This document shows, piece by piece, positions 1-11,563 of a stretch of 64,000 nt of DNA (position 1 is the stretch's first letter; each line of letters begins with the position of its first letter). Position numbers and translations under genes: made by a program. The notes beneath the pieces were generated by a model, which searched no databases, had not been told where the DNA came from, and saw nothing but the letters and a program-made list of their open reading frames with translations. The stretch spans positions 43,045,037 to 43,109,036 of the forward strand of contig OX246745.1 in assembly GCA_945910005.1 (NCBI GenBank), read 5' to 3'. Source of the DNA: Isoperla grammatica (Eukaryota; Arthropoda; Insecta; Plecoptera; Perlodidae).

Positions 1-3000
1 AAGAAGCATTGCGTCTAGGAAGCTCAACTACCCGTGGGACAGAACATCTCGCTCTACTGCATGAACACAAGAAGCATTGCGTCTAGGAAGCTCAACTACC
101 CGTGGGACAGAACATCTCGCTCTACTGCATGAACACAAGAAGCATTGCGTCTAGGAAGCTCAACTACCCGTGGGACAGAACATCTCGCTCTACTGCATGA
201 ACACAAGAAGCATTGCGTCTAGGAAGCTTAACTACCCGTGGGACAGAACATCTCGCTCTACTGCATGAACACAAGAAGCATTGCGTCTAGGAAGCTCAAC
301 TACCCGTGGGACAGAACATCTCGCTCTACTGCATGAACACAAGAAGCATTGCGTCTAGGAAGCTCAACTACCCGTGGGACAGAACATCTCGCTCTACTGC
401 ATCAACACAAGAAGCATTGCGTCTAGGAAGCTCAACTACCTGTGGGACAGAACATCTCGCTCTACTGCATCAACACAAGAAGCATTGCGTCTAGGAAGCT
501 CAACTACCCGTGGGACAGGACATCTCGCTCTACTGCATGAACACAAGAAGCATTGCGTCTAGGAAGCTCAACTACCCGTGGGAAGAACATCTCGCTCTAC
601 TGCATGAACACAAGAAGCATTGCGTCTAGGAAGCTCAACTACCCGTGGGAAGAACATCTCGCTCTACTGCATGAACACAAGAAGCATTGCGTCTAGGAAG
701 CTCAACTACCCGTGGGACAGAACATCTCGCTCTACTGCATGAACACAAGAAGCATTGCGTCTAGGAAGCTCAACTACCCGTGGGAAGAACATCTCGCTCT
801 ACTGCATGAACACAAGAAGCATTGCGTCTAGGAAGCTCAACTACCCGTGGGACAGAACATCTCGCTCTACTGCATGAACACAAGAAGCATTGCGTCTAGG
901 AAGCTCAACTACCCGTGGGACAGAACATCTCGCTCTACTGCATGAACACAAGAAGCATTGCGTCTAGGAAGCTCAACTACCCGAGGGAAGAACATCTCGC
1001 TCTACTGCATGAACACAAGAAGCATTGCGTCTAGGAAGCTCAACTACCCGAGGGAAGAACATCTCGCTCTACTGCATGAACACAAGAAGCATTGCGTCTA
1101 GGAAGCTCAACTACCCGAGGGAAGAACATCTCGCTCTACTGCATGAACACAAGAAGCATTGCGTCTAGGAAGCTCAACTACCCGGGGGAAGAACATCTCG
1201 CTCTACTGCATGAACACAAGAAGCATTGCGTCTAGGAAGCTCAACTACCCGTGGGACAGAACATCTCGCTCTACTGCATGAACACAAGAAGCATTGCGTC
1301 TAGGAAGCTCAACTACCCGTGGGACAGAACATCTCGCTCTACTGCATGAACACAAGAAGCATTGCGTCTAGGAAGCTCAACTACCCGTGGGACAGAACAT
1401 CTCGCTCTACTGCATGAACACAAGAAGCATTGCGTCTAGGAAGCTCAACTACCCGTGGGACAGAACATCTCGCTCTACTGCATGAACACAAGAAGCATTG
1501 CGTCTAGGAAGCTCAACTACCCGTGGGACAGAACATCTCGCTCTACTGCATGAACACAAGAAGCATTGCGTCTAGGAAGCTTAACTACCCGTGGGACAGG
1601 ACATCTCGCTCTACTGCATGAACACAAGAAGCATTGCGTCTAGGAAGCTCAACTACCCGTGGGAAGAACATCTCGCTCTACTGCATGAACACAAGAAGCA
1701 TTGCGTCTAGGAAGCTCAACTACCCGTGGGAAGAACATCTCGCTCTACTGCATGAACACAAGAAGCATTGCGTCTAGGAAGCTCAACTACCCGTGGGACA
1801 GAACATCTCGCTCTACTGCATGAACACAAGAAGCATTGCGTCTAGGAAGCTCAACTACCCGTGGGACAGAACATCTCGCTCTACTGCATGAACACAAGAA
1901 GCATTGCGTCTAGGAAGCTCAACTACCCGTGGGAAGAACATCTCGCTCTACTGCATGAACACAAGAAGCATTGCGTCTAGGAAGCTCAACTACCCGTGGG
2001 ACAGAACATCTCGCTCTACTGCATGAACACAAGAAGCATTGCGTCTAGGAAGCTCAACTACCCGTGGGACAGAACATCTCGCTCTACTGCATGAACACAA
2101 GAAGCATTGCGTCTAGGAAGCTCAACTACCCGTGGGACAGAACATCTCGCTCTACTGCATGAACACAAGAAGCATTGCGTCTAGGAAGCTCAACTACCCG
2201 TGGGAAGAACATCTCGCTCTACTGCATGAACACAAGAAGCATTGCGTCTAGGAAGCTCAACTACCCGTGGGAAGAACATCTCGCTCTACTGCATGAACAC
2301 AAGAAGCATTGCGTCTAGGAAGCTCAACTACCCGTGGGACAGAACATCTCGCTCTACTGCATGAACACAAGAAGCATTGCGTCTAGGAAGCTCAACTACC
2401 CGAGGGACAGAACATTTCGCTCTACTGCATCAACACAAGAAGCATTGCGTCTAGGAAGCTCAACTACCCGGGGGAAGAACATCTCGCTCTACTGCATGAA
2501 CACAAGAAGCATTGCGTCTAGGAAGCTCAACTACATGTGGGACAGAACATCTCGCTCTACTGCATGAACACAAGAAGCATTGCGTCTAGGAAGCTCAACT
2601 ACCCGTGGGACAGAACATCTCGCTCTACTGCATGAACACAAGAAGCATTGCGTCTAGGAAGCTCAACTACCCGTGGGACAGAACATCTCGCTCTACTGCA
2701 TCAACACAAGAAGCATTGCGTCTAGGAAGCTCAACTACCCGTGGGACAGAACATCTCGCTCTACTGCATGAACACAAGAAGCATTGCGTCTAGGAAGATC
2801 AACTACCCGTGGGACAGAACATCTCGCTCTACTGCATCAACACAAGAAGCATTGCGTCTAGGAAGCTCAACTACCCGTGGGAAGAACATCTCGCTCTACT
2901 GCATGAACACAAGAAGCATTGCGTCTAGGAAGCTCAACTACCTGTGGGACAGAACATCTCGCTCCATGAACACAAGAAGCATTGCGTCTAGGAAGCTCAA

Positions 3001-3627
3001 CTACCCGTGGGACAGAACATCTCGCTCTACTGCATGAACACAAGAAGCATTGCGTCTAGGAAGCTCAACTACCCGTGGGAAGAACATCTCGCTCTACTGC
3101 ATGAACACAAGAAGCATTGCGTCTAGGAAGCTCAACTACCTGTGGGACAGAACATCTCGCTCTACTGCATGAACACAAGAAGCATTGCGTCTATGAAGCT
3201 CAACTACCCGTGGGAAGAACATCTCGCTCTACTGCATGAACACAAGAAGCATTGCGTCTAGGAAGCTCAACTACCCGTGGGACAGAACATCTCGCTCTAC
3301 TGCATGAACACAAGAAGCATTGCGTCTAGGAAGCTCAACTACCCGTGGGACAGAACATCTCGCTCTACTGCATCAACACAAGAAGCATTGCGTCTAGGAA
3401 GATCAACTACCCGTGGGACAGAACATCTCGCTCTACTGCATGAACACAAGAAGCATTGCGTCTAGGAAGCTCAACTACCCGTGGGACAGAACATCTCGCT
3501 CTACTGCATGAACACAAGAAGCATTGCGTCTAGGAAGCTCAACTACCCGTGGGACAGAACATCTCGCTCTACTGCATGAACACAAGAAGCATTGCGTCTA
3601 GGAAGCTCAACTACCCGTGGGAAGAAC
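1..3627. repeat. 68-bp satellite array, about 53 units, open at left edge
   Basis: A 68-bp unit repeats head to tail from the first base to about 3627. A common variant of 67 bp has GGGAAGAAC in place of GGGACAGAAC. Other variants are CCGAGGG or CTGTGGG for CCGTGGG, and ATCAAC for ATGAAC. One unit near 2965 is shortened. Short open frames inside the array arise only because the unit lacks stops in some phases and they have no coding character. The array is truncated by the window edge, so its full size is unknown. At the right end the last unit stops at GAAGAAC and runs directly into the next repeat family, sharing the bases GAAC. Confidence 0.97.
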
Positions 3628-3679
3628 ACTGTAAAAATGAAACAATTATTACCGTAAAGAAACAATATTTTTTTATAAC

Positions 3680-4088
3680 ATGGCGGATGAACTTAAAATT
3701 TTGAAACTATTGTCAAGTGTTGGTACCGTTGATGGTAATCTACAAGTGAAACATCATTTAAATCCGTTTGTAAGTTTTCATTTAATTAAATAAATAAATA
3801 AACAAATTTAATTTTTCAGTAATTAATTTTTTGTAGGTTGGCATCTTGACGAATTTTGCTGGTTATGTTACAACAGCATCGAGTTTAGTGACCACAAATG
3901 TTGACAGAACATTTCAGCCAAATACGTCAAGCCGTTTGACCTGTGCGCGACGAACAAAATTTAGCGCACATACATACAGACATACATACACACAGACAAA
4001 GCGCCGATCGAGTTGTATGGAGAGATTCACTCCGCTTCGTTACGCTCATCTAACTAGGACTAGGAAAACGCTTCGCGTTGCCAGATGA
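3680..4088 (+). other. Possible two-exon small ORF in repeat unit 1 (113 aa), doubtful
   Basis: An ATG at 3680 opens 30 codons ending at a GTAAGTTTTC donor-like site (intron from 3770). A T-rich stretch ends in TTTTTTGTAG at 3836, and the frame continues from 3837 to a stop at 4086-4088. Joining 3680-3769 with 3837-4088 gives 113 residues. The first-exon frame of 30 codons is also open in the sister units at 6544, 10791 and 11143, and has a stop in the unit at 6068. Substitutions between copies fall roughly equally on all three codon positions, and the second exon is frameshifted in unit 7. That argues against a maintained protein. I do not recognise the product. It may be an old captured exon-intron-exon segment. 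Confidence 0.2.
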
Positions 4089-4699
4089 GCGAGTTGGTTC
4101 AATGTTTTAAAGCAAACAAATCTTTTGAATATCATATTTCTCTTTTAAAAAAAAAAATACCTTTATAGTAAAAATATGATTTTTTGACAAGGTGGCGGAT
4201 CTAGTTACAATCTTAAAATTTGTGTACATAATTTCTTAATATGTTGCTAATAATTGTACAACATATTATTTCAATCCGTTGAGAAGTTTTATTTAAATAA
4301 ATAAAACCTTCAAGTTGACTTTTAAATGGATTTCCGCATAATTTCATTCCACCGTGGTCTACTCAATAGACTCTCATTAATAAACTATTAAACCTATCAG
4401 TGTATGGAAAGTTCCATAATATAGATATAGACTATATCTAAAATGTTATATGGTTGAATCATTCAATTACCCGCTTTTGAATCATAATAAAAGCTTTTTA
4501 ATTGGTCGGCCAAGTTCATTGTTAACTTTTGCATGTTTGCCGTGAACGTCATTAAATATAACACGTCATTGTAGCCATGCTATGATAGCTATCAAACTTC
4601 CAAATACATAGTGAGAAAGGTCTGACTGCGTAAACCATTTCGGCAGCATACTATGTGCATCTAACTTCAATGGTCCGCAAATGCGAATCATATCGGTGG

Positions 4700-5611
4700 C
4701 ACTCGGAAATTAATGGAAAGATTGTCTGTTTTGCTGATGACACCGCTTTGATTTTTGAAGGATCCACATGGGAAGAAGTCCATGAAGTAGCCGAGAGAGA
4801 AATGAAACATATTAAATCAACCTTAGACATGTACCTACTCACCCTTAACGTAACTAAAACAAATTATATGACATTTTCCCCACGCATTAACGACCAACCC
4901 AAGAACTTATACTTAAAGATTCATCAACAAACATGCACCCTAGACCGTTCTGACTGTGACTGCCACACACTTACAAAGGTATACGAAGCAAAGTACCTAG
5001 GCGTTATAATAGACCAACATCTTAGATGGGACCGACATATTAACGAATTAACTAAAAAACTCCGAAACTCCCTCTACAAATATTACTCGCTAAGAAATGT
5101 TCTCAGTTTCTCAACACTGCGCTCAGTCTACTTTGCATTCACACAATCACTGATACAACACGGACTTACCAGCTGGGGGGGCGCTTGCCTTACACATCTA
5201 ACACTACTTAACACTACACAAAAACATATACTAAAAATATTACTACACAAGCACTTTCTATACCCAACCCACCTAGTATTCCTTGAAGCAAAGGTTCTGT
5301 CAATAAGAAAACTATACATTAAATCTACTCTCATTTACGTCTATAAGAATTACATGAAACATCCAACAATCCCTCACACAATACAAACACGTAACAAAAC
5401 AAATAACAAACTTAATATACCCAGGGTCACCAAAGGATTTGCACAAAAACATTATCTATATCTAGGACCCAAAATATTTAATCTGCTTCCAGCGGCAATC
5501 ACCGAAAAAAAGTCAAAATCGACATTCACGAAAATGATAATCTTATGGTTGTCAGAAAAAACAATTCAAGAAATTGAAGACATTGTTACCCTACAACCTA
5601 GAAAGCATTAA
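4700..5611 (+). pseudogene. LINE ORF2 C-terminal fragment (reverse transcriptase part)
   Basis: The open frame enters from flanking repeat sequence (nominal start 4655) and codes for LINE protein only from about 4703 to the stop at 5611. The motif FADDTALIF near the start is the reverse transcriptase catalytic box (YADD/FADD) of Jockey/CR1-type elements. It is followed by the usual thumb and C-terminal region (KYLGVIIDQHLRWDRHI, a common LINE signature, then a His/Tyr-rich tail). The N-terminal endonuclease and the first reverse transcriptase motifs are absent, which fits 5' truncation during target-primed reverse transcription. It is uninterrupted over about 300 codons, so the insertion is fairly recent, but it cannot act alone. 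Confidence 0.8.
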
Positions 5612-6011
5612 CAACCGCATTCATACTACATAATCATATTATTTTAATCCTCTAATAAGATAACATTCTTAATAATGGCTGAATATATAAATAATAAATA
5701 CAGACACTTCCGGTAAAAAACAATAATAAACCGTCCCCAACATCGTCTCGTCATGAAACCTCATCCTATTCGTAATCGTTACTAGATATACAATATTATA
5801 ATATAATAGTTTTATAGTTTACATTTAAGTTACCACTTAGTTATATAACTCACAGTATTCAATAATCCGCACACCAGATATTTGTCTACGGACTCTCAAG
5901 ACATAACTTTTGTCCGTAGATATTAATATCAATGTACAAATCGTCCAATAACCATTCTGTTATGTATCATGTGGAATTATTGAATAAAAAATTGAATTGA
6001 ATAAAATTGAA
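5612..6011 (+). other. LINE 3' untranslated region
   Basis: This is AT-rich sequence after the LINE stop codon, with no open frame. It ends in a short A/T tail (TATTGAATAAAAAATTGAATTG) at the junction with the host repeat. I see no other gene here. Confidence 0.6.
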
Positions 6012-7911
6012 AACACTGTAAAAACGAAGAAAATTACTGCCGTAAATAAACAATATTTGTTTATAACATGGTGGTTAAAGCTACAAATTTGAAACTTTTG
6101 TCGAGTGTTGGTACTATTAATGTGAACCTACATATACAAAATTACTAATATCGGTGTTTAAGTTTTAATTTAATTAAATAAATAACAATACATGTGTTTC
6201 AGTTGTTAATTTTTTGTAGGTTGGCATCTTAGGTGATTGTACCCATTCTATGACAGCTATCGAGATTCCAAATAAAAATGAACATGTATAATTACGTACG
6301 CTATGTTTGGTGTAACATATGTACATCTAACTGCAATAGTCCCTAAATGCGAATCATATCGGTCGAACACTGTAAAAATGAAGAAATTATATATACATAG
6401 TGAGAAAGGTCTGACTGCGTAAGCCATTTCGGCAGCATACTATGTGCATCTAACTTCAATGGTCCGCAAATGCGAATCATATCGGTGGAACACTGTAAAA
6501 ACGAAGAAAATTTCTGCCGTAAATAAACAAAATTTGTTTAAAACATGGCGGTTAAAGCTACAATTTTGAAACTGTTGTCGAGTGTTGGTACTATTGATGT
6601 GGACTTACATATAAAAAATTATTTATATCGGTTTGTAAGTTTTAATTTAATTAAATACATAACAAAAAATGTGTTTCAGTAGTTAATTTTTTGTAGTTTA
6701 GTGATCACAAATGTTGACCGAAAATGTCAGCCAAATACGTCAAGCCGTTTGACCTGTGCGCGACGAACAAAATTTAGCGCACATACAGACATACAGACAT
6801 ACATACACACATACAAAGCGCCGATCGAGTTGTATGGAGAGATTCACTCCGCTTCGCTACGCTCATCTAACTAGGAAAACGCTCCGCGTTGACAGATGAG
6901 CGATTTTTTCAATGTATCAAATCAAATAAATCATTTGCATATCATATTACTCTTTTAAAAAAAAAAAATTACTTTATAATAAACATATGATTTTTTTACA
7001 AGATGGCGGATCAAGTTACAACCTTATCACTTTAGTATATTATTTCTTGATACAATGCTAATAAATGCACGAAATATAATTTAAATCCGTTAAAAAGTTT
7101 TCTTTGAAGAAATTAAAACCTTCAAGTTGATGGATTTCCGCATAATTTCGTTCGACCGTGGTCTACTCAATAGGCTCTAATTCATAAACTATTAAACCTA
7201 TTAGTGTATGGAAATTTCCATAATGTAGATAGAGACTATATCTAAAATGTAAAATTGTTTAACTGTACAATAACTCGCATTTATACTATAATAATAGCTT
7301 TTTAAATTGTCGACCAAGTTTGTTTTTATTTTCTGCATGTTTGCCGTGAAAGTCATAAAACATAACACGTCATTGTAGCCATTCTATGATAGCTATCAAA
7401 ATTCCAAATACATAGTGAGAAAGGTCCGACTGCGTAAGCCATTTCGGCAGCATATTATTATGTGCATCTAACTTCAATGGTCTAAAATGAAACAGAATTT
7501 TAGATAAACTTACAATTTTGAAACTTTTGTCAAGTGTTGGTACTGTTTATGTTAATCTACAAGTGAAACAATATTTAAATCCGTTTGTAAGTTTTCATTT
7601 AATTAAATAAATAAACAATTTTTGTTTTTCAGTAATTAATTTTTTGTAGGTTGGTATCTTGACGAATTTTCCTGGTTATGTTAACAGCATCGAGTTTAGT
7701 GGTCATGAACGTTGCCCGAAAATTTCAGCCAAATACGTCAAGCCGTTTGACCTGTGCGCGACGAACAAAATTTAGCGCACATACATACAGACATCCATAC
7801 ATACAAACATACAGACAACATACACACAGCCAAAGCGCTGATCGAGTTGTATGGAGAGATTCACTCCGCTTCGCTACGCTCATCTAATTACTCTTTAAAA
7901 AAAAATACCTT

Positions 7912-8096
7912 TGTGGTGCGCTACTTGTCAGAAGGCGGTGGCAATTGGGCAAGACAAAAGAAACCCGTCGCTAGGGACGGGATAATAAACATTGCTTGGT
8001 GTCAAGCTGGAGGGATGGACACGGTTCCAAATAAAAATGAATCTTTCTCATTGACATTTATCATTGGCGTTAAGCCACCTAGTTAGTTCTTCCACA
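7912..8096 (+). repeat. 5' LTR (185 bp)
   Basis: It begins TGTGG and ends CCACA. It differs from the 3' LTR at one base (GACGGGAT here, GACGGAAT there), so the insertion is young. Confidence 0.92.
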
Positions 8097-8137
8097 TTGG
8101 TGACCCCGACGTGATTCCACATTGGTGACCCCGAGGT
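8090..8137 (+). promoter_or_regulatory. Duplicated primer binding site next to 5' LTR
   Basis: Directly after the LTR terminus stands TTGGTGACCCCGACGTGA, the usual position of a tRNA primer binding site. The 25-bp segment TTCCACATTGGTGACCCCGA (last LTR bases plus binding site, first copy 8090-8114) is repeated at once from 8115, diverging at CCGAGGTAGG. The doubling could come from a mis-primed or slipped reverse transcription round. Confidence 0.6.
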
Positions 8138-8229
8138 AGGACAATGTATTTCTTGTGGAAGTGTCGAGTTTTCGTGTAGATGTTGATTGTTTCTACCGTT
8201 TGTTTTTGTATAACGACGAATTCAGGAAG

Positions 8230-8607
8230 ATGGTATTACTTGAAAACGTAGCCCTCGTTTCGGTAGATAGGGTTAGCGTAAAGGTGCCACCGTTTTGGGC
8301 GGATGATCCGGTATTGTGGTTCGCACAAATCGAAAATCAGTTCGATTTAGCAGGAATTACGCATGATTCCACTAAATTTAATCATGCAACAAGCGCCCTC
8401 GAACAACGATACGCGACTGCAGTGCGTGACATCATCGTCAAACCCCCGATCGTTGGCAAATATGAGCATTTGAAAGCAGAGCTTATTCGACGTTTTTCAC
8501 CCTCACCAGAGGCGCGTTTTAAACGACTTTTACAACATGAAGAGTTGGGGCTCGCAAACCCTCCGAATTATTGTTTCAACTGCGCATGTTGGCTGCGTCT
8601 GAAGTGA
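8230..8607 (+). pseudogene. Truncated gag of the Ty3/gypsy element
   Basis: The frame is open from about 8155. The first ATG in it is at 8230. The protein contains the capsid-like stretch FWADDPVLWFAQIENQF and the later LIRRFSPSPEARFKRLLQHEE, both typical of Gag in metazoan gypsy elements. After about residue 110 a frameshift near 8550 diverts the frame to a stop at 8605-8607. The lost frame seems to continue as QLRMLAASEVIDKVLREQP before the large deletion. No CCHC knuckle remains. Confidence 0.7.
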
Positions 8608-8680
8608 TAGACAAGGTATTACGAGAACAGCCGATTCTGACCTTCGGGCACTTCTTCTCTCCGACACTGCACTTCAACTA
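8608..8680 (+). other. Gag-to-pol deletion junction
   Basis: Gag-like sequence (frame-shifted) runs to about 8640, and the sequence from about 8670 already reads as the segment between RNase H and integrase. Protease, reverse transcriptase and RNase H, roughly 2 kb in intact elements, are missing between them. The exact joint is not marked by an obvious repeat. Confidence 0.5.
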
Positions 8681-9973
8681 AAATGTAGGAGCCTCGCTGG
8701 GACAAACCTCACGATCCATTGTGACACGTCCACAACGGTAGAACGGCCCTTCGTGCCAGCGAACCTTCGACGTCGGGTGTTTGACAGCCTTCACAGCTTG
8801 TCCCATCCAGGTGTTGCGGCCTCCGTTCGCCTTGTCTCCAGGAGCTACGTCTGGCCGTCAATGAGAAGAGACTGCAGAGAGTGGGCCCGGGCATGCATAA
8901 CTTGTCAGCGATCGAAGGTCACTCGCCACGTCTCTGCGCCCGTTGAGCATTTTGACGTCCCCGACGCTCGGTTTGACCATGTCCAAATTGATCTTGTTGG
9001 TCCTCTCCCCGAGTCAGCGGGATTCCGTTACCTACTCACATGCGTCGACCGGTTTACTCGCTGGCCTGAGGCGCTGCCTCTTGCCGATATAACTGCAGAT
9101 ACAGTCGCCTCTGCCCTCGTCACCGGGTGGATATCTCGTTTTGGGACGCCCCTTCGGATCACTTCCGATCAAGGTCGACAGTTCGAGTCGTCTCTTTTCA
9201 GGTCTCTCAATCACCTGTTAGGTACGACCCTAATCCACACTACGTCATATCATCCCGCCGCCAACGGAATGGTAGAGCGTCTCCACCGACAGCTCAAGGC
9301 TGCACTAATGTGCCATGAAGAGAATCGCTGGACTGACACCTTACCGTGGGTTATGCTGGGTATCCGATCAGCTTGGAAGGACGATATTAAGGCAACACCG
9401 GCTGAATTGGTTTACGGAACTACTCTCAGACTTCCAGGAGAATACCTGTCAGCTGCAACAACACTGAACAGCACCTCTGAGTACGTCAGGCACCTCCGCC
9501 AACGTCTCCAGAAGCTCCGGCCGTCCCGCCCTATTCGACACGGAGAACGACGCTGTTTTGTGTTTAAGGACCTCGCGACATGTTCCCACGTTTTTGTGCG
9601 ACATGATGCTGTCCGAACACCCCTTCAGCAACCGTACGATGGGCCTTACGAGGTACTTACGAGGAATGAGAAACACTTTACAATTTTGCGTACTGGGAAG
9701 AAGGTCGTTGTATCCATTGATCGTTTGAAGCCCGCCTTCGTTCTTGCTGATGCGGCCCCAGATACCACTCAACCATCGACGACGCCGAATGCAGAATCAC
9801 GCTCATCTCATCTGTCTGGGACAGCGCCCTCAGCTGTTATTCACTCCAGTGCTCGTCCGAACTCCAGCACTCCGTCTGTGGTTCGATCATACGCTGCCGT
9901 TGCCGCTGCTCAGCCTTTGGTCACGACGAGAGCAGGACGTCAAGTGTATGTACCAGCGCGACTAGGCGTATAG
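8675..9973 (+). CDS. Retrotransposon integrase, C-terminal pol fragment
   Basis: The frame is open upstream of 8753 and ends at 9971-9973. Counting from the valine codon at 8753, the zinc-binding HHCC residues are His14, His18, Cys48 and Cys51. The catalytic triad is Asp80 (in IDLVGP), Asp139 (in TSDQGRQF) and Glu175 (in NGMVERLH), with 35 residues between the last two, the D,D-35-E spacing of retroviral-type integrases. A GPF/Y-like region (PYDGPYEVL) and a Pro/Ser-rich tail follow. No damage is visible, so the integrase would be complete if translated, but there is no start other than read-through from the deleted pol, so it is probably silent. It would insert element DNA into chromosomes. 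Confidence 0.85.
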   Translation, partial: QLKCRSLAGTNLTIHCDTSTTVERPFVPANLRRRVFDSLHSLSHPGVAASVRLVSRSYVWPSMRRDCREWARACITCQRSKVTRHVSAPVEHFDVPDARFDHVQIDLVGPLPESAGFRYLLTCVDRFTRWPEALPLADITADTVASALVTGWISRFGTPLRITSDQGRQFESSLFRSLNHLLGTTLIHTTSYHPAANGMVERLHRQLKAALMCHEENRWTDTLPWVMLGIRSAWKDDIKATPAELVYGTTLRLPGEYLSAATTLNSTSEYVRHLRQRLQKLRPSRPIRHGERRCFVFKDLATCSHVFVRHDAVRTPLQQPYDGPYEVLTRNEKHFTILRTGKKVVVSIDRLKPAFVLADAAPDTTQPSTTPNAESRSSHLSGTAPSAVIHSSARPNSSTPSVVRSYAAVAAAQPLVTTRAGRQVYVPARLGV

Positions 9974-10017
9974 ACTTTCGTTCGCCTCGCTGTGCTCGTT
10001 CACTGGCAGGGGGGTAC

Positions 10018-10202
10018 TGTGGTGCGCTACTTGTCAGAAGGCGGTGGCAATTGGGCAAGACAAAAGAAACCCGTCGCTAGGGACGGAATAATAAACATTG
10101 CTTGGTGTCAAGCTGGAGGGATGGACACGGTTCCAAATAAAAATGAATCTTTCTCATTGACATTTATCATTGGCGTTAAGCCACCTAGTTAGTTCTTCCA
10201 CA
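10018..10202 (+). repeat. 3' LTR (185 bp)
   Basis: This is a copy of the 7912-8096 LTR with a single difference, preceded by the purine-rich priming tract ending at 10014. Confidence 0.92.
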
Positions 10203-11563
10203 CCTTTATAGTAAACATATGATTTTTTTACAAGATGACGGATCAAGTAACAACCTTATAACTTGAGTATATTATTTCTTTATATGTTGCTAATAAATGC
10301 ACGAAATATTATTCAAATCCGTTAATAAGTTTTCTTTAAAGAAATTAAAACCTTCAAGTTGATGGATTTTCGCATAATTTCATTCGACCGTGGTCTACTC
10401 AATAGGCTCTAATTCATAAACTATTAAACCTATTAGTGTATGGAAAATTCCATAATGTAGATACAGACTATATCTACAATGTGTTATTAATAATCATACA
10501 ATAACCCGCTTTTAAATCATAATAAAAGCTTTTTAATTTGTCGACCAAGTTCGTTGTTAACGTTTGCATGTTTGCCGTGAAGGTCATTAAATATAACACG
10601 TCATTGTAGCCATTCTATGATAGCTATCAAAATTCCAAATACATAGTGAGTAAGGTCTGACTGCGTAAGCCATTTCGGCAGCATACTATGTGCATCTAAC
10701 TTCAATGGTCCGCAAAGGCGGATCATATCGGTGGAACACTGTAAAAACGAAGAAAATTACTGCCGTAAATAAACAATATTTGTTTATAACATGGCGGTTG
10801 AAGCTACAATTTTAAAACTGTTGTCGTGTGTTGGTACTATTGATGTAGACTTACATATAAAAAATGATTTATATCAGTGTGTAAGTTTTTTTTAATTAAA
10901 TAAATACAAAATTATGTGTTTCAGTTGTTAATTTTTTGTAGGTTGGCATCTTACGTCATTGTACCCATTCTATGACAGCTATCGAGATTCCAAATAAAAA
11001 TGAATATGAATTATTACGTACGCTATGTTTGGTGTAACATATGTACATCTAACTGCAATAGTCCCCAAATGCGAGTCATATCGGTGGAACACTGTAAAAA
11101 TGAAGAAATTATTGTAGTAAATAAACAATATTTTTTTATAACATGGCGGATAAACTACCAATTTTGAAACTTTTGTCAAGAGTTGGTATTGTTGATGTGA
11201 ATCTACAAGTGAAACATTATTTAAATCCGTGTGTAAGTTTTCATTTAATTAAATAAATAAACAATTTTTGTTTTTCAGTAATTAATTTTTTGTAGGTTGG
11301 CATCTTGACGAATTTTGCTGGTTATAGTTACAGCATCGAGTTTAGTAGTCACAAATGTTGACAGAAAATTTCAGCCAAATACGTTAAGCCGTTTGACCTG
11401 TGCGCGACGAACAAAATTTAGCGCACATACATACATACATACATACAGACATACATACATACATACATACATACATACATACATACAGACACACAGACAC
11501 ACAGACAAAGTGCCGATCGAGTTGTATGGAGAGATTCACTCCGCTTCGCTACGCTCATCTAAT

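Larger units (their letters stand above)
4700..6011 (+). mobile_element. 5'-truncated non-LTR retrotransposon (LINE) insertion
   Basis: The left flank stops at ATCGGTGG (4699) and the right flank resumes at AACACTGTAAAAACG (6012). In sister repeats at 6482-6495 and 10728-10741 these two motifs are contiguous, so the LINE boundaries are defined by an empty site. The insert starts inside the reverse transcriptase region and ends with the tail TTGAATTGAATAAAATTGA. No target duplication of useful length is visible. Confidence 0.75.
7912..10202 (+). mobile_element. Internally deleted Ty3/gypsy-type LTR retrotransposon
   Basis: Two 185-bp LTRs (TGTGGTGCG...TTCCACA) flank 1.9 kb that encodes part of Gag and an intact integrase. 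Protease, reverse transcriptase and RNase H are missing. A 4-bp target duplication CCTT lies at 7908-7911 and 10203-10206. The uninterrupted sister sequence TACCTTTATAG at about 4160 gives the empty site. The primer binding site follows the left LTR, and a purine tract (GGCAGGGGGG) precedes the right LTR. Gene order gag-...-integrase and the integrase type fit Ty3/gypsy; the clade (Mag-like?) is my guess. It can only have moved with enzymes supplied in trans, unless the deletion happened after insertion. Confidence 0.9.
3625..11563. repeat. Tandem array of about seven degenerate units of up to ~1.07 kb
   Basis: Each unit starts with AACACTGTAAAAA and, when complete, ends with GAATCATATCGGTGG, directly abutting the next start. 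Starts are at 3625, 6012, 6366, 6489, about 7482 (damaged), 10735 and 11088. Unit 1 is full length (3625-4699). Units 2 and 6 are short and share a distinctive middle (CCCATTCTATGACAGC). Unit 3 is a 123-bp deletion form. Units 4 and 5 are near full length, and unit 7 breaks off near 11563. Every long unit carries an ATGGCGG start, a splice-like GTAAGTTT...TTTTGTAG segment, a (CATA)n microsatellite and the end GATTCACTCCGCTTCG. Two retroelements have inserted into the array. Confidence 0.8.

Noticed and set aside
7754..8086. 110-codon frame across the repeat end and 5' LTR
   Set aside because: It spans the junction between the host repeat and the LTR, so it is a chance frame. The LTR part recurs at 9992-10192.
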